Of a DNA stretch of 64,000 nt, positions 53,875 through 63,265 are shown piece by piece. A program made the position numbers and the translations under genes. Origin of the DNA: Lepidostoma basale (Eukaryota > Arthropoda > Insecta > Trichoptera > Lepidostomatidae). The notes under the pieces are model-generated. The model had not been told where the DNA came from and made no database searches. It was given only the letters and a program-made list of their open reading frames with translations. The stretch spans positions 62,001 through 126,000 of the forward strand of contig JAHDVF020000135.1 in NCBI GenBank assembly GCA_022606425.2. The letters run 5' to 3'. Position 1 is the first letter of the stretch. Every line of letters begins with the position of its first letter.

Positions 53875-54225
53875 GCTAACTAACAAACTAAACATCACGC
53901 CATCTCTCCGAAGGGAATTGACCGCCACAATGTTCTTTCCTGGCAAACTTATCTTAATTCCTCAGCATTCATACATCGTGACACGCACCTCCTCGACATT
54001 TAATATTTGATAAATCTGGTCGTGCCACGTTTTCCTCGGACTTCCTCTATTTCTTGATCCGTTTTCGTCATTTACATATACGAGTACTTTCATTATCATT
54101 CATTTTTTCCATGTGTCCAAACCATCTCAATGACCCTTTTATAATAATAATAATAAAATTATTTGTTTTTCTCATAACATCTTTATTCGCACTATATTCA
54201 TTTCTTACATGTGGGTTTAAATATA
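53875..54225 (-). mobile_element. LINE-B 3' end
   Basis: Frames on minus give MRKTNNFIIIIIKGSLRWFG, HMEKMND with an expanded (AAT)n inside, then the RPRKTWHDQ tract. 3' end 'catcacgccatctctccgaa'. Confidence 0.7.
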
Positions 54226-54396
54226 ATCCAGTGGTGGTAAGTGCATTGAATGCCATCCCGAAGATTCCAGGTTCGATTCAGGCAGTGTGATTGTCACACT
54301 GTATTTAGTCTGGTGTAAAATTCACGTGACAATAAAATGGCGATATATTAGCTACCTATCACATGTCACGAGAATCACTATGATAGCTATAATAAC

Positions 54397-54487
54397 ATAC
54401 CCTGAAGATGGAGACTGCAACGATCTCCGAAACGTCGGTCGAGAAGGAGTTATTACACGGTGTTACCCAAAAACACATCAAACATAC
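54397..54487 (+). mobile_element. 91-bp ribozyme-bearing insertion with 12-bp target duplication
   Basis: AGCTATAATAAC occurs at 54385-54396 and again at 54488-54499, exactly flanking the insert, whereas the SINE at 541-806 has that site once. The insert begins 'ataccctgaagatggag' and ends 'cacatcaaacatac'. Confidence 0.8.
54399..54440 (+). ncRNA. Hammerhead ribozyme in the 91-bp insertion
   Basis: Stem I ACC/GGT, CTGAAGA (54402-54408), T, stem II GGAGA/TCTCC, GAAA (54429-54432), then ACGT (palindromic) and C as cleavage site at 54436. All core bases are present. Confidence 0.6.
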
Positions 54488-54546
54488 AGCTATAATAACC
54501 TTTACATCGATTTGGCTCATGCTGTCATGATGTAAAGAGCGATTCA

Positions 54547-54593
54547 ACAAAATAATAATAATAATAATTATAATAATAATAACAATAGTAATA

Positions 54594-54631
<38 letters not shown>

Positions 54632-54712
54632 CATTATTATTATTATTATGAGAATAAGAATAAGAAGAAGAATAATCATAATAATAATAATAATAATAAA
54701 TAATAATAATAG
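54547..54712. repeat. (AAT)n/(ATT)n compound microsatellite
   Basis: (AAT)n switches to (ATT)n near 54595 and back to (AAT)n near 54675, with an 'agaagaagaa' interruption. The switch makes a self-complementary tract. Confidence 0.9.
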
Positions 54713-54844
54713 AGTGAGAATGTCTGATGAGATGAATGTCTTAATGTCTGAGAGATCACTTTATTCATTCTATTTATTTTACCCTCATCCTCCGTTTGCC
54801 AGGTCCATGCTTATATAAGGGCCAGCACAATAACAGTACAACAT

Positions 54845-54920
54845 AGTCATTCCCATAAAATACAATAAAACTTCTAGATAAGTGACGTTTTCATTCGTAT
54901 TAATTACAAATGAAGTCGAT
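54845..54920 (-). repeat. Family V/VI ribozyme-unit flank
   Basis: 'cccataaaatacaataaaac' and 'gacgttttcattcgtattaa' are the inverse of 32925-32995. Confidence 0.45.
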
Positions 54921-55289
54921 AATCAATTTTGCTTATAAAAAGCCACACACCGTCCCTGGCATTTATTTTTATTGCCCACACTTTTTACGATATATATTCA
55001 AGAAGAAAAGTATTTAGAATTACGAATTTTCCCCTTCTCCTAGTAATTATTCAAAAATAACAAGAAAATATTTTTTGAATAAACTTATAAGGATTCAAAC
55101 ATTTACGTAGGGTTATTTTTTTCGAATAAATCCATTCAGCCTTGAGCAATATAGACCTTTTTCACCCCGAATTACCATTGGCGTTTAGTATATACGATGA
55201 TTTTTCAGCTTAAATAAAAACTTTATTTATTACACTTGCTCGTGAAATCAATTTTAGATCACATACAAATGTGTATATCTGTACTGGAA

Positions 55290-55865
55290 TAATAATAATC
55301 GTGTCTTGCAAGCACGTCGATTTTTCCGACTACTCGCGTGGCCGAATATTTTATTTATTTGATAATTTAACCATTCTTTCTTCATTCATTATTTCCATGT
55401 GTCCAAACCATCTTAATGTTCCTATCATTATTTTGTTTATAACCCTTTCATTCGTTTCTTATATTTAATTCGACACTCTATCATAACAATTGTTGAAAAT
55501 ATTTCATTTCTACTCTTTTTTTATTCCACTTTCATCCTTATTTTGCCAGTTCCATGCTTCACTTCCATTCAAAGCTTTGGTAAAAAGTTTTCATTACAAT
55601 CTTAAAAAGTTCATAGAATAACAATTCAGTTTTTTTTTAAGAAGCTTTTATACACTTATATAGATTAAATAACCACGGGGACATAACACAACCCTATTTG
55701 ACACCGTTATTACTGTTAAACCGACTATAAGATCTCCATTTACTCTGACACTAGCAGTTTTTTTCCGTATTGAGCGACTTAATTGCCGTGCTCAGTTTTG
55801 TACTTATTCCATATTCAGACAATATTTTCCACAACTTAACTCTATTTACGTAATAAAAATATCTA
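55290..55865 (-). mobile_element. LINE-B with RT-domain remnant
   Basis: On minus: VKLWKILSEYGISTKLSTAI, a stretch of RT finger/palm origin, then CVMSPWLFN, then directly NGSEAWNWQNKDESGI and TLRWFGHMEIMNEE. An internal deletion removes the RT active site. Confidence 0.65.
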
Positions 55866-56240
55866 CTTACGTAGTTTTACTCTCGAGCCCTCGAACTTAA
55901 GTACATTTCTATATTAAATGCGTACATACACATGTGGTTACATTCAAAATCGACTTTTCTAATATAAAATTATATTATTTCACCTCCTGCTGAGAAACCA
56001 TTAGAGCCAACAATATACTAGGCTGTTAGGTAGAAATTCAATTTTCTTCCCGTCTAACCGAAATAAGGGTGTTTGTATCAAATTCAATTCACCCTGATCG
56101 ATTATTGCTTCTATCCTCTAACTCTTCGTACTTCAAAAAAATCGCTTTAAATGAAACTCACCTTATTTATGTATTAATTTCAAGGGTGATTTAACTAACC
56201 ATTACCACTCTTAAATTTGACGTCTCTCGTGATTATACTC
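55866..56240. other. No feature recognised
   Basis: No repeat or ORF motif. Confidence 0.45.
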
Positions 56241-56242
56241 GT

Positions 56243-57118
56243 ACTTAACTAACTAACTAACTAACCATCACACCGTCTCTCCAAGGGGGTAGGCAGAACG
56301 AATGAACTGCCACACTTTTCTTTCCTGACATAATTCTCTCGCTTCCTCAATATTCATACATCGTGTCATGCACGCGCGTCGATTTCTCTGACTCCTCACA
56401 TGGCCGACATTCAATATTTGATTTATTTGATCGTGCCACGTTTTCCTCGGTCTTCCTTTATTTCTGGTTTAATTTAAATCGTTAACATAAATTTTTTTAA
56501 CCATTCTTTCTCCATTCATTCTTTCCATATGTCCAAACCAACTTAATGATCTTTTCATGTTCGACACCTTTATTGATATCAAACCAGGCTGTTAAATCTC
56601 CATTTACCCTGACACTAGCAGTGCTTTCCGTGTATAGCGACTTAATTGCCGTGATCAGTTTTGTACTTATTCCATATTCAGACAGTATTTTCCACAACTT
56701 TACTCTTATGCTTTTTGCAAATCGACAAACGCACAGAAAAGTTTGCGGTTTTTGACCAGAAACCTCTCTGTCAATATACGAAGTCCAAAATTTGATCCAT
56801 ACATCCTCTGCCATTCATAAACGCACCTTGCACATCCCAACTTTTGTCACTAGTATTTTTTTTTACTCTTTCTATTAAAATTCTGCCATAGGCTTTACCA
56901 AAGACTAATAGCTCTGTGGTTTCCACATTCCATACGCGATCCTTTTCCTTTGTACAGGGGCATTAAAACTGCTCTCCTCCAGTCTAGCGGCGTATATCCC
57001 TCCTCCAAGCACTGGTTAAATAACTTACATAACCATGCAGAAACCACTTCGCCACCGCTTTTAATAAAATCTATGGCAATATAATCAAACCCAACAGCTT
57101 TTCCACTTTACTCATACT
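56243..57118 (-). mobile_element. LINE-B 3' end fused to RT-domain segment
   Basis: (AACT)n and 'catcacaccgtctctccaag' at 56250-56285, C-terminal tract to 56555, then without the middle domain KLWKILSEYGISTKLITAIK, SLYTESTASVRVNGDLTAWF. Upstream frames (56820-57115) contain W-R-A-V-L-M-P-L-Y-K-G and VGFDYIAIDFI-type RT finger motifs. A deletion joins the two parts. Confidence 0.7.
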
Positions 57119-57129
57119 TTGTACTAAAT

Positions 57130-57185
57130 AAAAGGCTATTCCACGCCAACGGACCCACAACGCACATAGCTTTATCTTAAAAACT
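57130..57185 (-). mobile_element. CR1/L2-like scrap
   Basis: 'ggctattccacgccaacgga' corresponds to G-P-L-A-W-N-S on minus, as at 33140. Confidence 0.55.
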
Positions 57186-57189
57186 TTAT

Positions 57190-57745
57190 TAGCTCTGATC
57201 TTCAAACCTATACCAAGACTTCACCCCATCCCTTTCATTCAGAGTATAAGAAAACAACTATGTATTCCAATTTGCTTTTTAAAAAATACACTTAGGAAAC
57301 CATTTGACTCTGTATTTTTATAACAAAGTACGAGTGTACTTCTAAAATATCCCAATTTAAAATTAAAGACCCAAAATGTGCTATTATGATAAAAAACTTA
57401 TCAAGCATAAATGAATATTACGAAACCGACTGAAGTTTGATGGGCTTATTTAACATTTGGCATTTAAATTAGTTTTAAATGCCACGATATTAAATGAAAA
57501 CCATGTAAATCAAATAAATATCTTAGAAAGGAACTTTAAGTAATTCAATGAATAGGGTTTCTGAACACGCAATGAATTTCATTGATCAATTGAAATTAAA
57601 ATGTATTGAATATAAAATATTTCGATTTTGGCCTAGTAAATTTTTTTTTCGTCTTCGATTCATCTTAAAACATTATCCACGATGCTTACCTTGATTGTAA
57701 TTAATTAAGTTAAATGATTGCTTATGTGAGTCACAGTTTACAGTA
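57190..57745. other. No feature recognised
   Basis: AT-rich, no motif. Confidence 0.45.
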
Positions 57746-57762
57746 ACTTAACTTAACTTGCT

Positions 57763-58497
57763 GTGTTTGGTTCTCCACTATCTTTTTTCTGGACTGCTTC
57801 CGCAAAGCATCAACATCTTATCGATCATTCTTCAATCTCGACAGCTGACAAAGACATCGTTCCCAAAACCTCCACAAAGTTTCTTGGTGTTTATCTTGAC
57901 GCAAATCTGTCCTTAAAATCCCAAATTAATAACACGGTCAGCGCTAGTTTCTTCCACCTAAGGCGATTAAAATCCGTCAAAAGGAGTATTCCCCATGACA
58001 CTTTCAAAACTCTTGTAAATTCCTTTGCTGTGTCACGACTTGACTATTGTAATGGAATTTATTCAAACATTCCAAAACAAAACAAAACATTCGCGTTCAA
58101 TGCAGCAGCAAGACTCATTAAAGACATTCCAAAAAAGTCCCAAACAACACAACATCTCAAAGAACTTCATTGGCTTAAGAATCCAGAAAGAATCCAGTAT
58201 AAACTCTGTTGGACAGTCTTCAAAGCGCTACATGGAATGGCTCCAAATTATATATCCGAACTCTCTATAACCGACCGACTAAATATAAGGAAAACCATAC
58301 TTCGCTCGGCGAACTCCTCGGCAATAGGAAGATTAGTTGAGCCAAAGCGTTGCCCTAGTACAAATTTTGGCGATCGAGCGTTTGCGGTAGCCGGTCCATC
58401 AGCTTGGAACAATCTTCCTTCACACCTCAGATGCCTAAATGATCTGACAGACTTCAGATCTAAGCTGAAACCCCATCATAATTCATACCCAATTTAA
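57763..58497 (+). CDS. CR1/L2-like LINE RT C-terminal ORF (partial)
   Basis: A 244-codon uninterrupted ORF, the longest in the window. After an unrelated-looking start it reads TSTKFLGVYLDANLSLKSQI (RT motif with FLGV), HLRRLKSVKRSIPHDTFKTL, SRLDYCNGIYSNIP, AARLIKDIPKKS, ERIQYKLCWTVFKALHGMAP, NYISEL, GDRAFAVAGPSAWNNLPSHL. This is the post-palm and C-terminal region of CR1/L2/Daphne-type LINEs. The palm (FADD) is missing through 5' truncation, so it cannot make a working RT. The ATG at 57763 is likely incidental. Confidence 0.8.
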   Translation: MFGSPLSFFWTASAKHQHLIDHSSISTADKDIVPKTSTKFLGVYLDANLSLKSQINNTVSASFFHLRRLKSVKRSIPHDTFKTLVNSFAVSRLDYCNGIYSNIPKQNKTFAFNAAARLIKDIPKKSQTTQHLKELHWLKNPERIQYKLCWTVFKALHGMAPNYISELSITDRLNIRKTILRSANSSAIGRLVEPKRCPSTNFGDRAFAVAGPSAWNNLPSHLRCLNDLTDFRSKLKPHHNSYPI

Positions 58498-58662
58498 AAC
58501 TTGCATATTTTGTTCTATTATAATTTCTAATCGATCGCGAATATCAATCAGATGCAACGTTCACATTTAGATTTAAAACACGTCTTAATGCGCCCTTGAG
58601 GTGATTACATCACAAAAACGGCGCTTTAAAAGTTAGCATATTATTATTATTATTATTATCTA
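58498..58662 (+). mobile_element. CR1/L2-like LINE 3' UTR and (ATT)n tail
   Basis: 'aaaacggcgctttaaaagtt' and the (ATT)n tail at 58640-58660 match, inverted, the element at 33000-33060. Natural 3' end. Confidence 0.75.
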
Positions 58663-58857
58663 TCACTATGGCGATTCCTGTTTTTTTATTATCATCGTGA
58701 ATTATTATTATTTAATATTAATAATTAGTTCTTACTGAAAAAAAAATTATTAGTACTTATCAAATCAACAGGTTAATTTTTAAATTTGAATTATTGTAGT
58801 AAATTTTAAATGCGTTTTTATATTAGAACTTCTTTGTTTAGTTTTGATTATATTTTT

Positions 58858-58896
58858 ACACCTGAAGATGGAGGTGTCCTCCGAAACATGTCGTGT
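58858..58896 (+). ncRNA. Hammerhead ribozyme, family V (strong candidate)
   Basis: Stem I ACAC (58858-58861) with GTGT (58893-58896); CTGAAGA at 58862-58868; one T; stem II GGAGG/CCTCC with loop TGT; GAAA at 58883-58886; stem III inside palindromic ACATGT; cleavage after C58892. Every invariant core base is present. Only 39 nt. Confidence 0.7.
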
Positions 58897-59039
58897 TTTT
58901 TTAATAGTTAGTGGATTAAACAAAAAGTTTATCTCGCACTCACACTGTAAAATATTTTTTTTCTCCTGTGAAAATCTCTACTTTCTACATCATAATTTAC
59001 ATTTTCAAGAATGGATGATATATTTTTTATTTTATTGCA

Positions 59040-59522
59040 TTCTTCTTCTTCTTTCGGTGCCGTGTCAGGTCTCCCCAACGTTGGCGATTACTGCAGCATA
59101 GGCATCTCTATCCGTCGCCACTTGGAACAGGTTCTGAACTTTTTTTATTCCTGTCCACTCTTTGATGGTGGAGGTGGTATTTTTCTCCCCTTAACACATG
59201 ACCCAAATATGAGACCTTTCTAATTTTCACACTCCACCACGGCTCTCTATTGGCCCTGGCTCTCTGTAGTACGTCTGCATTACTGACCCTATGGGTCCAC
59301 GGTATACGGAGCATTCTGCGGTATATCCACATCTCGAACGCTTCCAACCGGTTCATTACATTCACTTTCAAAGTCCAAGTTTACTCTCTTCAACTCTGCT
59401 GAGAACCTCTTCATTTGTAATGTGGTCCCTCCATGAAACATGGGCAACTCGTCGGTAGGTCCACATTTCAAATGCCTCCAGCCTTTTACGCTCTCTTTCG
59501 CCCAGGCACCAGATTTCAGTTA
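59040..59522 (-). mobile_element. Two fused LINE-D-type fragments
   Basis: 59042-59385 gives KVNVMNRLEAFEMWIYRRML, RIPWTHRVSNADVLQRARAN, VRKVSYLGHVLRGEKYH. 59385-59522 gives in another frame CLGERERKRLEAFEMWTYRR, VSWRDHITNEEVLSRVEESK. They are two subfamilies covering the same region of the protein, joined in the same orientation. (AAG)n tail at 59040-59055. Confidence 0.7.
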
Positions 59523-60160
59523 AGATTATCGTTTCAAAATAATGTTCTCATTTTATTAAATTATTTTTATTTATTGAATTAATATTTGTAAAATAAATAT
59601 TAAAAAAGCTTTCTTATATCAGAAACTCTCGTATCTGCATTTCTATCATCATTATAAACTTTCTTTAAAAAGTTTATCTTATTATATTAGTGTCAAAGCT
59701 TCTTAAATTCAATCGAGAGTCTTTGATATCGTATCTAATACATAATATTAATAAAGTTCCAACGGGGAGAGCCGAACGTCCGGAGCTTTGAGCTTTAGTT
59801 GTATCTCATCCTTCGCGGTAGCGGGACGCTTTTTGAGACGCAAAGCCCGCCGAAAGCTTCGCTGTACAAACTCATAAACATCCACCTACCCTCGGAGAAC
59901 TTATTCGCAACTTAGTAGCGGTAATCGGCAATATTTTTAACGAGTTCAGAAATTTTCTGGCAAAATATTTTAAGTAAATATCAAAGTGTTATTATAAACT
60001 TTTATTATGTAAATATTTTAGAGGGTGATTTATAAGTTGGAACATTTTGAAAAAATCCGTTCTTGATAAACATTTTTCTTCTCAACAAAAGGTATGAAAA
60101 ATAGTTTTTTCTTTGAAAATCTTTGTAACTTTACCTTAATTTTCAGTTATTATTATCCTA
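59523..60160. other. No element recognised; GC-richer patch
   Basis: 59755-59900 holds 'ggagagccgaacgtccggag'. No ORF motif. Confidence 0.35.
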
Positions 60161-60161
60161 A

Positions 60162-60305
60162 TTAATACCAATGAAAACGTCTGTTTTTTATAAGTTTTAT
60201 TATATCTCATAGTAAAAACATGTTTCTCATTTCCAAGGCTTTATCAAATGTATTTGTTAAAGACATTTCATAATGTCGAAGATAGGCGAAACATGTCCTT
60301 TCCAT
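60162..60305 (+). ncRNA. Family V/VI ribozyme unit (degenerate core)
   Basis: Flank 'accaatgaaaacgtctgttt' and 'ataagttttattatatctca'; then an inverted remnant 'acatgtttctcatttcca'; plus member 60262-60300 with TGTCGAAGA, TAGGC, GAAA, palindromic ACATGT, C. The first box is altered. Confidence 0.4.
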
Positions 60306-60544
60306 AAATTGTTCAAGAAACAATGGATCTTATAAACCTCCAATGCCTATATTTATGACGAATTTTTAATGAATTAGAACATTGTTTTTCCACTTTCCTA
60401 AGTGGAAAAATCAGTACTTTAATTCATCAAAAATTCGTCATTATGGAATTCCACAGGGTTAACGCCTTAAGTTTATATAAAACAAACTGTATTTATTTAA
60501 AGTTTTTTTATTTTTAAATGTTTTGTTTTTACACCAGTTACTTT

Positions 60545-60600
60545 TGTTTTATTGAACCAACGGTTTCGCTCGTGACGGATCTTCCTCCAGGTAACCGAAA
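60545..60600 (-). ncRNA. Hammerhead-like motif, ACCGGT-related, degenerate
   Basis: On minus: CTGGAGGA, stem II remnant, GAAA, ACCGTT then GG. Neighbour flank 'tttgttttattgaaccaac' resembles 26250-26275. Confidence 0.35.
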
Positions 60601-60864
60601 TAAACTACAACATAAAACAAACAAAAAACCCATATGTTTTTTATTAAATAATGAAAATAGAAAGTAATAACTAAAGAATACTTAATAATATGTGTTTATT
60701 TTTATTCCACTTCAGTTTATGGCTTCGACCGGTTTTATCATCTGGTCTAGTGGGCTGGTATTTTAAATTATTTTTGATAATGCCACACCACAAATTAAGT
60801 AATTCAAATAAAAGTATTTATATTTTTATACAGGGTATCTTCTTCTTTCATGTCCCAGCAGCCC

Positions 60865-61122
60865 ATATCAGATCATATCATATTAGTTTATTAACTCAAA
60901 AGACATTACAAAAGTCATAAATGTTTAAGACATCTATTGGGTACAGGATAAAATATTTTATGCATACAACATAATACCAGGAACGCATTAGAGATGGTTT
61001 GAAATTAGGAAGACAAGATACTTTTTAAAGTCGAGAGTATTTGTCCCCTGAACGTGCCGTCGATCGTCGATCTCCGAGGAGACCGCGTTCAGCAGACTAA
61101 TTGCTCTTCCCACCGAGCCTTA
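60865..61122 (-). mobile_element. LINE-A 3' end
   Basis: Tail-like 'atcagatcatatcatattag', UTR 'ttattaactcaaaagacatt', coding tract to 'gcagactaattgctcttccc'. Truncated just before the PVGRA motif. Confidence 0.7.
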
Positions 61123-61728
61123 GCCTTCATTATTTTTCATCTCTCAACTTCTGTCCTCTGCTTCGATCCTCAAATTTGACAATCGTAACAATTTCGCTTC
61201 ATCTCTCCCATTTTCATACTTCCATCGTAGCCATATCTTAATATACAGTTAATGAAAACGTTTATCTAAGGGTTTTTTTAAAGTGATATATAATTATATG
61301 ATAGCAATAAAAATCCACCGATTGCAAGGCAATTAACGAACCAGTAATATTATAATTTGTATATGTTTTGATCTAATATCTAGCTTCAGTATGAAGAAAT
61401 CGGTCTACCCTACATTCTCCACCGCCATTTTTTGAAACAAATATACACAATTTTCACTATGTCGAATATACCCCTAGCAACATACATTATAGATTTTTCA
61501 ATATAAAAATAAATTAAAATCTACAAAATTTAAAAAGTTTACATCGAAAAAGGTTGGGTTACAAACAAAATACTCGTATATCTGTAAAATGTGTATAAAA
61601 ATATAATTGTAGCTTTATTATATTTATTCATAAATCCGCAATTCATCGCTTTTTTCCAAATACAAAACAATTTAATGATGTTTTATTAATATATTATTTG
61701 TATACAACTCATATTTATTTTAAAAATT
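61123..61728. other. No feature recognised
   Basis: AT-rich, no ORF motif. Confidence 0.45.
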
Positions 61729-61730
61729 AA

Positions 61731-61774
61731 ATATCAAACATGTTTCGGACTTACCAGCCCCTCATCAGTGATAT
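61731..61774 (-). ncRNA. Hammerhead ribozyme, family II (strong candidate)
   Basis: On minus: stem I ATATCA/TGATAT (6 perfect pairs), CTGATGA, stem II GGG/TCC (one wobble) with loop, GAAA, ACATGT, cleavage after TT. No extra nucleotide is required before stem II. Flanks match 9254 and 38896. Confidence 0.65.
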
Positions 61775-61839
61775 TATATAAATATTTAAAATATTATAAA
61801 ATTGTTTACAAATTAGGTCAGTTTTGACAGATATTATAA

Positions 61840-62000
61840 TTTAATGATTTTACTGAAATCTTTTGATGGTAGTTCATTTTAAGTAATATAGAAATAAAAC
61901 GATGTTTTTAAGAACTACTTCCAATTGTTCCTTTATTTCGACAGCGACAGGTTTCGCCAGTCTCACTGGTATTTACAGATCGGTCTTGCTCGTAATCGAT
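61840..62000 (-). ncRNA. Family IV ribozyme unit, degenerate
   Basis: Flank 'ttttactgaaatcttttgat' and 'cctttatttcgacagcgaca'; ribozyme on minus CTGTAAA, stem II CCAGT/ACTGG, GAAA, ACCTGTC. A partial repeat 'aatcgatgccaggg' follows at 61997. Confidence 0.4.
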
Positions 62001-62104
62001 GCCAGGGTCATTTAATTGAATTAATATTTACAAAAACAATTATTTAATTACTTTCGTATGATGCACTTACTTTGTAATATAAAATATAATTATAAAACAT
62101 TTTT

Positions 62105-62150
62105 TTATCGAACTACCCGGTTTTGCACCCGTAGGAGCTTCGAAAGAAAT
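62105..62150 (-). ncRNA. Degenerate hammerhead-like remnant
   Basis: 'tcgaactacccggttttgcac' then 'aggagcttcga', resembling the ACCGGT-type at 26325 with the core eroded. Confidence 0.3.
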
Positions 62151-62164
62151 ATAGTTATTTTTTT

Positions 62165-62560
62165 AAAGGTTTGGTTTTTAAACTAGCAACATTGTTTCTA
62201 CAGACTGTCAATTTGACAGTTGACAGTTGATTTGTAGTCAGTACGTTTTACCATTTTATCATGACTAGACTGACGGCAGAACAGCGCTTGCAAATTGTGC
62301 AAATTAATTTTGAAAATCATGGTTCGGTTCGCCAAACTAATCGTGCACTACGACCATTTTACGACATACTCGTCCACCCGAGCAAGTTATTCGGAAGACC
62401 ATGGATCTTTTTCGCACCATTTATACTCTAGTGGATAATACGCATCCACAAAGACAACAATTGTCGAAAATTGGATTTCACGATTGCGCTTCATTCGAGC
62501 TAGCCGTGGCGCTCATATGTTTGAAATCATATTTAAACAATAATAGCATAAAATTATCTT
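62165..62560 (+). pseudogene. Mariner/Tc1-superfamily transposase, internally deleted
   Basis: From ATG at 62262 the frame reads MTRLTAEQRLQIVQINFENH, GSVRQTNRALRPFYD, an N-terminal helix-turn-helix of the same superfamily as 52217 but a different family. It then jumps to LRFIRASRGAHMFEIIFKQ, the C-terminal end. The catalytic region is gone. Terminal repeats were not resolved; a short palindrome 'gacagttgacagt' lies at 62214-62226. Confidence 0.65.
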
Positions 62561-62647
62561 TTTGATAAAGCCAATATCATAGACATTCACATTATTTTAA
62601 TATGTTTTTTTTTTTTCATTTTGAATATGTACATATTGTATACCTCT

Positions 62648-63265
62648 GAAAAATCAATCAAATCAAATCAGTTTATTTTCTCAAAAGATATTACGAACCA
62701 CAATTATAGTTTAAGGCACATATTGAGAACAGGTAAAATATAAATATATAAAAAATATATAATACCAGGAACGCATGAGAGATGGTTCGACATTAGGAAT
62801 ACAATATACTCTCCAAAGTCAAGGGTATTTGTCTTCTGAACGTACTTTCACGAATATGAAAGACGTCGATCTCCGAAGCGATCATGTTCAGCAGTTTGAG
62901 TGCTCTCCCCACCGGCATCACCAGAGGCAGGTTGGTTCTGCATGCTGGAAGATAAAACAATCTGTTCTGACGCTGTCGAAGATAACCATTTGGAACATAA
63001 AGATGGATAGGCTCCAAGATAACGGAGTTCTCAAAGAATCCCCTGATAAGTCTGAAGAAATGAGTTTTTGTGAACCCATATATTCTTAATTGCAAACTAT
63101 TGGTCCCCAGCATGCCCAAGAGGAATGCAGTGGGATAAAGCCACGGATAGCTACCCAACTCTTTCATGTAGAGATATCTCAGAAATCTTTTCTGAACCCT
63201 CTCTAACATGAGCGAGTATCTCGCCTCGTGGGGACTCCATATCACCTAACCACACTCGAGCCGGC
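62648..63265 (-). mobile_element. LINE-A 3' end, longest copy
   Basis: A 150-codon minus-strand ORF reads ERVQKRFLRYLYMKELGSYP, LGMLGTNSLQLRIYGFTKTH, YVPNGYLRQRQNRLFYLPAC, RTNLPLVMPVGRALKLLNMI, ASEIDVFHIRESTFRRQIPL. 'RVQKRFLRYL' is the conserved start of the RT C-terminal domain in Jockey-like LINEs. UTR and (TCAAA)n at 62648-62668. The RT palm is missing. Confidence 0.8.

Larger units (their letters stand above)
54228..54610 (+). mobile_element. tRNA-headed SINE carrying a ribozyme insertion
   Basis: It has the B-box GGTTCGATTC and the same body as 541-806, split at 54397-54487 by a 91-bp insertion. The tail merges with (AAT)n. The A-box end is missing. Confidence 0.8.

Noticed and set aside
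54359..54679. 106-codon minus-strand ORF rich in Ile
   Set aside because: It is the (AAT)n microsatellite plus SINE sequence.
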